From the NCBI RefSeq assembly GCF_030691015.1, contig NZ_JAUYFF010000001.1, positions 434,001 to 498,000 on the forward strand: a stretch of DNA of 64,000 nucleotides. The letters are read 5' to 3'. The notes beneath the pieces were generated by a model that worked only from the letters and a program-made list of their open reading frames with translations, did no database searches and was not told where the DNA came from. Shown piece after piece: positions 57,919 to 64,000 of the stretch. The stretch is from Sulfuricurvum sp. (GTDB lineage Bacteria > Campylobacterota > Campylobacteria > Campylobacterales > Sulfurimonadaceae). Position numbers and translations under genes: made by a program. The number at the start of each line of letters is the position of its first letter. Positions within the stretch are counted from its first letter, which is position 1.

Positions 57919-59213
57919 AAAAGCTCCGACCGGTTTTCCCATACTTTTTGAAATGCTCTCACCACATCATCCATATCACTTTTCATCATTCCCGGACGCA
58001 TAAACTCATGCGTGACGAGGCGATTAAAATGCATCTCTTCCGTTATCGGGCAAAGTCCTTTTTCGTAGGTAACCTCACTAAGTGTAAACGGATATCCGTC
58101 CCGCCCGAATGCAATCCGCTCTTGATACAGAGGCTGAAGATAGAGCGGTTTCACATACCCATAACTAAGCAGTACTACCGACTCTTCGCGTAACAGCGTC
58201 GGAGGAAGTTCCGCTTTTACCGCATCGATAAAACGGTTGCGGTGCATGTGTGCAACCTCCGCGTCAAATTGCAATGGATGCACGTAAAAAGCGTGTTTTG
58301 CCCCCTTACGGATTTTGGTCGGCTTGATGCAGGGGATTTGTCCTAACTGCTCATTGAGATACTCGGTATTTTCAAGCCTTTGCGCCAATAATGCAGGGAG
58401 TTTTTTGAGCTGACATCGGGCAATAGCGGCTTCGATCTCCGTCATTCGGTAGTTGTAACCGACCATATTGACGAGTTCAGATTTATCCTTGATCCCCCGT
58501 GCGGAGAGAACCGCTTCGGCATGATTTCGGATCAAGCGGATTTTATCGGCTAAGGTATCATCATCGGTGACGATAATTCCCCCCTCACCGCTGTGAATGT
58601 GTTTGTGGTAGTTCAGCGAGTACACGCCGATATCCCCCAACGTCCCTGCGTATTTCCCATCCAACATCGCACCGGGCGCTTGTGCCGTATCTTCAATCAC
58701 AAAGAGGTTGTGCTTTTTTGCAAGCGCATTGATCGCTTCCGCATCATAAGGCTGACCGAAAATATCAACAACAAGGATCGCTTTTGTTTTCGGAGTGATC
58801 TTGGCTTCGATACTTTTGACATCCAAACAATAAAAATCCTCTTCGATGTCGGCAAAGATCGGGATAGCACCGTAAACGAGAGCAGCCGTAGCCGATGCGC
58901 TCATCGTATAGGCACTGACGATAACCTCATCTCCCGGACTTATCCCGCATGCTCCAACGGCGGCATAAAGCCCCGATGTCGCGGAGTTGACACTGATCGC
59001 GTGTTTAACACCGAAATATGTCGCCCATTCGGACTCTAAAGCACGAACTTCAGGCCCTCCGAAAAAATCATCGTGCCATGTCCCTAAAAAGGTAGAGAGT
59101 TTACCGCTGCGCAATACCCGCAATACGGCCTCTTCCTCTTCAGTTCCGATCGTATTATACGCGGGAAACGGAGCCGTTCGGAGTTTCTCTCCTCCGTGAA
59201 TTGCGAGCTTCAT
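57915..59213 (-). CDS. DegT/DnrJ/EryC1/StrS family sugar aminotransferase
   Basis: A 432-residue PLP-dependent aminotransferase, longer than PseC or LegC (about 385). It shows SVNSATSGLYAAV for phosphate binding, the GVYSLNYHKHIHSGEGGI region with the internal-aldimine lysine (HK), and MVGYNYRMTEIEAAI. These enzymes transfer glutamate nitrogen to keto-sugars. It is preceded by an oxidoreductase gene and followed by an acetyltransferase, a set that would make an N-acetyl amino sugar from a keto intermediate. Exact sugar unknown. Confidence 0.87.
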   Translation of the reverse strand: MKLAIHGGEKLRTAPFPAYNTIGTEEEEAVLRVLRSGKLSTFLGTWHDDFFGGPEVRALESEWATYFGVKHAISVNSATSGLYAAVGACGISPGDEVIVSAYTMSASATAALVYGAIPIFADIEEDFYCLDVKSIEAKITPKTKAILVVDIFGQPYDAEAINALAKKHNLFVIEDTAQAPGAMLDGKYAGTLGDIGVYSLNYHKHIHSGEGGIIVTDDDTLADKIRLIRNHAEAVLSARGIKDKSELVNMVGYNYRMTEIEAAIARCQLKKLPALLAQRLENTEYLNEQLGQIPCIKPTKIRKGAKHAFYVHPLQFDAEVAHMHRNRFIDAVKAELPPTLLREESVVLLSYGYVKPLYLQPLYQERIAFGRDGYPFTLSEVTYEKGLCPITEEMHFNRLVTHEFMRPGMMKSDMDDVVRAFQKVWENRSELL

Positions 59214-60175
59214 GAGGGATATACTTTTATGAAAGCTTGAAAAATCAATTCATGCAGGTGAAGATGCTCTTTAAAAATTTCATTGCAGGTTTGATCGTTT
59301 TCACGGATCAAAAATTCAACCGAATCTAGGGCATAACGAGAAAGATTGGTCGTAATACTCTCCTTCAGCGTAAGAGCAAAGTATCCTTCATAGGTACTGG
59401 AGGGGACACGTGAATAAATCTCTATTTTATCACCCCCCTCAAGAATCTTAACGACCCCTTTTTCAAACCATACCGTGAGTTCAAACAGCGAATAATCGGG
59501 AGATCTCAAAACAGAAATATTCCCGTCGCCATTTTTTAACGAAATGCCGAATTCACCGCATAAATCACCGTTACAATGTGATGCTTTAAACGGTTTTATT
59601 GCACTTAGATGACCTAAAAAATGGCTCAAAACACCTAACAGATGCGAGCCGTTATGAAGCAGCCCTTTTGTACATACCCCTTGGAAGCCCAAAGCTTTTC
59701 CAAACTCATCATTTTTTATTCGTGCTGAGAGGGAGATAAAAGCTTTATTGTATCGGCGCATCAAATGAATCAGAATCTTTTTATCGCTATTTTGGAGCGC
59801 GCTGATCAGTGAGTGGAACTCTTCTTTGGACGCGACAATCGGTTTTTCGCATAATATCATCGAGCAATCTATCCGTTTCAGCAATGTCGTAAGATCACGG
59901 AAATGGGATGCAGTAGAGGAAGAGATGGACGCGATATCGTAATGTTCATCTGCACTGACATCATCGATTGAAAAATAGCGATGTACTTCGCCCCACCGCT
60001 CCATAAATGCAAAAACGTTCAATTCAGAGGGTTCGCAAATAGCGCTCAATTGCGTCTCAGAACAAAGCGTGTAGGCATGGGCATGGCTGGCAACCGCATT
60101 CGATGCCGGAGAGTCGATAAGGCCGCCGATACTTCCGGCTCCGATAATAAGTGCGTTAAGTCGGGTCTCGCCCAT
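59210..60175 (-). CDS. Gfo/Idh/MocA family sugar oxidoreductase
   Basis: A 321-residue NAD(P)-dependent dehydrogenase. The Rossmann motif is LIIGAGSIGG near the N-terminus, then ILCEKPIVAS (the EKP motif) and the C-terminal alpha/beta domain (GLLHNGSHLLGVLSHFLG with the His region). Such enzymes oxidise a sugar hydroxyl or ring carbon; here it would supply the keto-sugar for the DegT enzyme downstream, with which it overlaps by 4 bases. Substrate not identifiable. Confidence 0.82.
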   Translation of the reverse strand: MGETRLNALIIGAGSIGGLIDSPASNAVASHAHAYTLCSETQLSAICEPSELNVFAFMERWGEVHRYFSIDDVSADEHYDIASISSSTASHFRDLTTLLKRIDCSMILCEKPIVASKEEFHSLISALQNSDKKILIHLMRRYNKAFISLSARIKNDEFGKALGFQGVCTKGLLHNGSHLLGVLSHFLGHLSAIKPFKASHCNGDLCGEFGISLKNGDGNISVLRSPDYSLFELTVWFEKGVVKILEGGDKIEIYSRVPSSTYEGYFALTLKESITTNLSRYALDSVEFLIRENDQTCNEIFKEHLHLHELIFQAFIKVYPS

Positions 60176-61171
60176 TCAATCAGCCTTTGTAACAGTATTT
60201 ACGAATGTAGCAAAATCTATACCGAATTTATCCATGTGTAAAACAGAACCATCAAGAAGCTCATGAGAGAGGTGATCCAAATGATTTAATTGACGGTTTT
60301 TTGGCAAAGGGAGAAGAAACTCACGCGCTTTGGTAGGGAGATACGAAATAACCGATTTACCTAAAAGTGCTGCGATATAGAGAGCCATAGTATCAAATCC
60401 GATAATCACTTTGGCACACAAAAGTTCATCCATCAGCTCTGCAGAATGGATGTCATGGATTTGCACCGATATAGTGGGATAACGGCGCAGTATCGCATTG
60501 TAGTTTGAAGATCTTTCACTCGGATGGAGGCGAATAATGAGATCTTCGCATTGAAAATCCTCAAAATGCTCTAATATATCTTCCAATGCCGTATATTGGG
60601 TAAATCCCCAGTAAAGTGGATTACCGTATGTTTTTTGTGCGACTGCATCGGTCGGTTCGCTTAAAAACAACAGCGTCTTACCTACCTCAGCTTTCTGTTT
60701 CACCGCTTGCTCAATAAGACGTATGAGATAATGATTAGAGAGTTTTAACGGGTTCGGAAGACCCATCGATACGGCAAGCGAATACGCCCTCTCATCATGT
60801 ACCGCCGTAAAATCACCTAGATTTTCTTCCCATCCGTTCTTGGGATATCCGAAACGCTCCCGATAATTGCTCCAATGATCAAGAAATGCGACGGTGGGAA
60901 TCCCATGCATTTTGCAATAATGGACATAAGGTTGCTCACATTTATCTTGCCATCCGGTGCCGAAAAGCAAAAGATCGGGATGAATGTCTTCCAACTGTTC
61001 CGCCGCATCCGCCATCGGAGCATAGGGTAAATTATGGCGTTTGCATATCTCAGCCATCGGGCTGGACATTTTTGCGAAAACATGCCAATCAGCCTTTGTT
61101 GTATACTCTTTCATAAAAGCGCAAATAAGCTCTGAACTCCCGGCATCGTGAGAAACAACGGCGATTTTCAT
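60176..61171 (-). CDS. Unrecognised protein of the pse operon, GT-B-like with HP motif
   Basis: A 331-residue cytoplasmic protein. The N-terminal half begins MKIAVVSHDAGSSELICAFM, like a Rossmann-type glycosyltransferase domain. The second half has ECDLI-type strand LIIRLHPSERSSNYN, with the HP motif typical of sialyl- and polysialyltransferases and Kdo transferases, and VIIGFDTMALYIAALLGKSV, with a nucleotide-binding-like turn. I do not recognise it as a named family. It lies between pseI and the Gfo/Idh gene with ATGA coupling, so a role in making or transferring a nonulosonic acid is inferred. Confidence 0.55.
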   Translation of the reverse strand: MKIAVVSHDAGSSELICAFMKEYTTKADWHVFAKMSSPMAEICKRHNLPYAPMADAAEQLEDIHPDLLLFGTGWQDKCEQPYVHYCKMHGIPTVAFLDHWSNYRERFGYPKNGWEENLGDFTAVHDERAYSLAVSMGLPNPLKLSNHYLIRLIEQAVKQKAEVGKTLLFLSEPTDAVAQKTYGNPLYWGFTQYTALEDILEHFEDFQCEDLIIRLHPSERSSNYNAILRRYPTISVQIHDIHSAELMDELLCAKVIIGFDTMALYIAALLGKSVISYLPTKAREFLLPLPKNRQLNHLDHLSHELLDGSVLHMDKFGIDFATFVNTVTKAD

Positions 61172-62202
61172 CCGATATGTTCCCAACTCAGCGGTGTCCC
61201 TTTGGAAGCATTCGCAGCAAATGATTTACCTAGAATCTCCGAGAGATATTTTGGAGCAAGCCCGAAACCGGGACGGACGGAACGGACATTTGCGGCAGTA
61301 ATCGTCTCTCCGGCTTTCACATCCTCCGCGATAAAGAGGCTGCGAGAGAACTCGCGTGATTTGAGACTTTTCTCAGAAAGCTCATACGTCACTTTGCCCA
61401 GAAGCTTTTCGGTATCACGCACCGCATCGACCATCGCTTTAAACTCATCCGGTTCCAGACTAAACGCGCTGTCGGCTCCCCCCATTCTCCGATCGAGAAT
61501 GAAATGTTTTTCGATTACACGAGCACCTAACGCAACAGCGGCAACAGGAGCAGAGAGGCTCATCGTATGATCGCTCAAACCCACATTTTCCCCGAATCGT
61601 TTTTTCATATCGGCGATTGTGAGGAGATTCATCTCCTCCAACGCCGCAGGATAGGCAGAGGTACATTTAAGGAGGGTAATTTGATCATTTCCCATACGCT
61701 TACACGCCTCCAGAGCCGCTTCGATATCACTTAGCGTCGCGATACCGGTGGAGATGATGATCGGCTTTCCCTTAGAAGCCGTATACTCGATGAGAGGGAT
61801 ATCAGTGATCTCGAAACTGGCGATTTTATAGGCCGGAACCTCCAGCTCGGACAAGAAATCGACGGCACTGGTATCAAAAGGGGAAGAGAACGCTTCCATA
61901 CCGAGACTTTTAGCATGATCAAAAAGGATTGGATGCCACTCCCACGGCGTCATCGCTTCGGCGTAGAGATCGTGAAATTTTCGCTTGTCCCACAACGTTC
62001 CCTGAGAAATAGTGAATAGTTCGCTGTCGCAATCAAGGGTGATCGTATCAGGAGTATAGGTTTGGAGCTTTATAGCATCGGCACCGGATTCTTTCATGGC
62101 GGTAATTGTTTTGAGTGCCGTATCGAGGGAACCGTTGTGGTTGGCGGAGAGCTCGGCGATGATAAATACTTTCTCATCCGTATTATGGTGTCCGATGTTC
62201 AT
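61168..62202 (-). CDS. pseI: Pseudaminic acid synthase
   Basis: A 344-residue NeuB-family enzyme that condenses PEP with 2,4-diacetamido-2,4,6-trideoxy-altrose to make pseudaminic acid. The TIM barrel has VFIIAELSANHNGSLDTALK at the start, AIKLQTYTPDTITLD, and VGLSDHTMSL. The C-terminal SAF (antifreeze-like) domain (about 285-344) has SRSLFIAEDVKAGETIT and VRPGFGLAPKYLSEILG. The sequence fits PseI better than LegI. It has a 4-base overlap with pseH upstream. Confidence 0.92.
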   Translation of the reverse strand: MNIGHHNTDEKVFIIAELSANHNGSLDTALKTITAMKESGADAIKLQTYTPDTITLDCDSELFTISQGTLWDKRKFHDLYAEAMTPWEWHPILFDHAKSLGMEAFSSPFDTSAVDFLSELEVPAYKIASFEITDIPLIEYTASKGKPIIISTGIATLSDIEAALEACKRMGNDQITLLKCTSAYPAALEEMNLLTIADMKKRFGENVGLSDHTMSLSAPVAAVALGARVIEKHFILDRRMGGADSAFSLEPDEFKAMVDAVRDTEKLLGKVTYELSEKSLKSREFSRSLFIAEDVKAGETITAANVRSVRPGFGLAPKYLSEILGKSFAANASKGTPLSWEHIG

Positions 62203-62666
62203 TGATGCAGCTCCATTTTAATCATTTCTCTTTTTTCATACGCGGTTCGGTTTGTCTCTACAAAATCGAATTTTTCGTATAAATGTTTAGCCCTTTCGTT
62301 ATCGGCAAAAACAGTGACGATCAGCGTTTTTACCTTGAGAGTTACAAATGCATAGTCGATCAGCGCTCTCATCAGCGTTTCCCCGACACCTTTCATCTTG
62401 GGATTTGCATAAAGCCCTAGTTCGGCAGATTTTTCCGTTATATCCATAAAATCAATTACGCCGATATTTTTACCCTCTCGTTGAACCAAAAAATAGCGTC
62501 TATCCTCTCTACGTTTTAGTGATTCGACAAAATGTAGATGCTCCTCCATAGAAATTTCATTCGGATGGAGCATCCATTCACGAATTTTCGGATGATTACG
62601 CCACGATAACACTAATGTTAGCTGGTTTGTATCAAGCGTTGTAAAATCGAGTAATCGCATCGACAT
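62199..62666 (-). CDS. pseH: UDP-4-amino-4,6-dideoxy-N-acetyl-altrosamine N-acetyltransferase
   Basis: A 155-residue GNAT enzyme, third step of pseudaminic acid synthesis. It starts MSMRLLDFTTLDTNQLTLVL, has SWRNHPKIREWMLHPNEISM, and the acyl-CoA region AELGLYANPKMKGVGETLMR. The C-terminal VFADNERAKHLYEKFDFVE is typical of PseH. Start: ATG 62666 has AAGGAG nearby; two other in-frame ATGs exist. It overlaps the end of pseG by about 35 bases. Confidence 0.86.
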   Translation of the reverse strand: MSMRLLDFTTLDTNQLTLVLSWRNHPKIREWMLHPNEISMEEHLHFVESLKRREDRRYFLVQREGKNIGVIDFMDITEKSAELGLYANPKMKGVGETLMRALIDYAFVTLKVKTLIVTVFADNERAKHLYEKFDFVETNRTAYEKREMIKMELHQ

Positions 62667-63495
62667 TCCACTCCTTAAAAACGACATAGTTCTCTCTTTC
62701 TAAATATTCAACCATATCTTCTTGATTAGTAGCGCTCTGGAGCGCAATAAAGGGAATTTCCATATAAAGAACTTCATGCACCATAACACTGGGGGTGATA
62801 ATCGCTAAGCGACTTTGATGGAGAAGCTGTGCCACACGCGTTGAATTGATCTCTAACGTGATATTTTTTTTCTCTTTAACAAAGATTTCCAGTTCATTCA
62901 GGTGGGGATTTCCGGATGTCGTCACGACACAGACACTCATATCATCACGCAGTGTTTTGAGAATATCCGGCGTCATATTGATCGGATCAGTGCCCCCCAT
63001 AGCGATAAAAATATCGTACAATTTTTCCCGTTTTATCTGTTTCTCTACCTTGAATTCATCCCGTATAAGGGTATAAAGACTTCCACATCGAACTTCACAC
63101 TGTTCAGGAACCAACCCTCTGTATCGCTCTTTATCGGCTGAGATATTATGATTGAGGAGAATATCACAATGGTGTTTTTGATAGGTATCGTCAAAGCAGA
63201 GGACAATAATCCCGCTCACCTCTTTAACTTTTTTCTCGAAAACAACATCGATACCATAGTGATCGAACACCACCATGTCGATATTTTGTTCCCTAATAAG
63301 GTCTATGAATTCTTCAGGGGTATCAGATAACAAAATATGAACGGTATAGGGAATACGATCGATCATATTTCCTACTAAATCCCGACATGCAAACGACACC
63401 CTGTCCCCAGAATAGTTCTTAGCGAGAACTAAATCCCGCATAATATGTCCCATGCCGATTTCACTTGAGGAATCGGCACGTATTAGAATATTCAT
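62632..63495 (-). CDS. pseG: UDP-2,4-diacetamido-2,4,6-trideoxy-altropyranose hydrolase
   Basis: A 287-residue UDP-sugar hydrolase of the GT-B fold that frees 2,4-diacetamido-trideoxy-altrose for PseI. Key features are MNILIRADSSSEIGMGHIMR (with the catalytic His), VFDHYGIDVVFEKKV, the UDP-binding IFIAMGGTDPINMT, and SRLAIITPSVMVHEVLYM. I start at ATG 63495; the much longer ORF is an artefact overlapping pseF. ATGA overlap with pseF. Confidence 0.88.
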   Translation of the reverse strand: MNILIRADSSSEIGMGHIMRDLVLAKNYSGDRVSFACRDLVGNMIDRIPYTVHILLSDTPEEFIDLIREQNIDMVVFDHYGIDVVFEKKVKEVSGIIVLCFDDTYQKHHCDILLNHNISADKERYRGLVPEQCEVRCGSLYTLIRDEFKVEKQIKREKLYDIFIAMGGTDPINMTPDILKTLRDDMSVCVVTTSGNPHLNELEIFVKEKKNITLEINSTRVAQLLHQSRLAIITPSVMVHEVLYMEIPFIALQSATNQEDMVEYLERENYVVFKEWNVDAITRFYNA

Positions 63496-64000
63496 AGCTC
63501 TTGAAGTACTTTGTGCATCAACTCGGCGCGCATCCAATCTTCTAGCGTATCGATATCCTGCACCAAATGACGCGGCAATACAATTGTCGTCGCTGCATCG
63601 GAGAAAATAGGTTTCCCCTCCAACCATGCTTCACGAGTTCCCCAATAAAATTGCCCCACATCGTGATACGCTTCTTCGAGATCTTGAGAACGTGTTGCGA
63701 AATGTTCAGGGTAAAACATTTCGATATTTCCTTGCTCGTCACGCATCACTGCGCGCTGAATCGGAAACGGGAACGTCGTAACAGGAAAAGCGTACTGTTT
63801 GGTATGTGTGATAAGGGCGTTATAGGTATTTCGAATATCTTCTGCGCGGATAAACGGTGCTGTTGCATAGATACAACAAGCGTAATCGATAACCGAATCG
63901 TTTTGAAGTGTTTGGATGGCGTGCGCGATAACGGGGATGGTAGCGGTGTGATCGTCGCTCAACTCTTTGGGACGGATAAAAGGGACTTCCGCACCAAATG
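63492..64000 (-). CDS. pseF: Pseudaminic acid cytidylyltransferase, truncated by window edge
   Basis: The first gene of the visible operon; its 5' part lies beyond base 64000. The reading frame runs from the edge (FGAEVPFIRPKELSDDHT, the cytidylyltransferase motif) to a TGA at 63492-63494. It activates pseudaminic acid as CMP-Pse for the Maf transferase. Later family segments PFPIQRAVMRDEQGNIEMFY and YHDVGQFYWGTREAWL are present. The N-terminal CTP motif cannot be seen. Confidence 0.9.
   Translation of the reverse strand, partial: FGAEVPFIRPKELSDDHTATIPVIAHAIQTLQNDSVIDYACCIYATAPFIRAEDIRNTYNALITHTKQYAFPVTTFPFPIQRAVMRDEQGNIEMFYPEHFATRSQDLEEAYHDVGQFYWGTREAWLEGKPIFSDAATTIVLPRHLVQDIDTLEDWMRAELMHKVLQEL

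Noticed and set aside
1-64000. CRISPR arrays, insertion sequences, phage genes, tRNA or rRNA genes
   Set aside because: I looked for regularly spaced repeats, transposase motifs, integrases and cloverleaf-like stretches and saw none; nearly all bases lie in ordinary genes.

Overview
The window reads as chromosome of a flagellated, respiratory member of the Campylobacterota (formerly Epsilonproteobacteria). A Sulfuricurvum/Sulfurimonas-like bacterium is my best guess. This is inferred from the Campylobacter-type flagellin pair (one gene behind a sigma-28 promoter, one behind a sigma-54 promoter), an S10-spc ribosomal operon without rpmD (L30) and with zinc-type S14, the ilvE-SPFH neighbour pair, a CetB/Aer-like PAS protein, and a pseudaminic acid locus with HisH/HisF2/PseA-type acetamidino genes. 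I saw no tRNA or rRNA genes, insertion sequence, phage gene or CRISPR array, and no intergenic gap longer than about 230 bases.

Layout. Positions 1-13.6 kb are housekeeping genes: the end of ilvE, an SPFH protein, hisIE with two DUF2393 membrane proteins, a radical SAM protein, purF, dapB, trxB, trxA, a PAS energy-taxis protein, yraN, a cysteine-type formate dehydrogenase-like catalytic subunit, a short-chain dehydrogenase, a CvfB-like S1 protein, ppnP and a Sel1-repeat protein. Positions 13.6-24.3 kb are one long minus-strand ribosomal operon, rpsJ to infA, with a near-consensus sigma-70 promoter. Positions 24.4-30.5 kb hold an orphan ATPase, rnhB, and an SHP/DHC/cytochrome b operon that ends in its own two-component system. 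Positions 30.6-38 kb hold an OmpA-family protein, an FAD/NAD(P) oxidoreductase, a degenerate AMMECR1-like protein, bioB, a phosphodiesterase, topA and a Tat-type DUF882 protein.

The most interesting part is 38.1-51.6 kb. A type IV pilus / type II secretion / Cts-transformation-like assembly system (PilP-like protein, secretin, two bitopic proteins, three large prepilins, two minor prepilins, GspE-type ATPase, GspF-type platform) sits directly before the two flagellin genes. Its promoters look flagellar: a sigma-54 consensus site before the secretin operon, and sigma-28 (FliA) sites before prepilin 2 and before the prepilin 3-minor prepilin-ATPase-GspF-minor prepilin operon. These have the same architecture as the flaA promoter. 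Each large prepilin carries six bacterial N-glycosylation sequons (D/E-X-N-X-S/T), far above chance. Together this suggests a pilus or pseudopilus wired into the flagellar hierarchy, with filament subunits built for N-glycosylation.

Positions 51.6-64 kb encode flagellin glycosylation: a Maf-type glycosyltransferase (plus strand), then a tightly overlapping minus-strand operon pseF-pseG-pseH-pseI, an HP-motif protein, a Gfo/Idh oxidoreductase, a DegT aminotransferase, a GNAT acetyltransferase, and two N-acetyl sugar amidotransferases flanking one HisH/HisF2 ammonia-supply pair. pseB and pseC are not in the window; pseF runs off its right edge.
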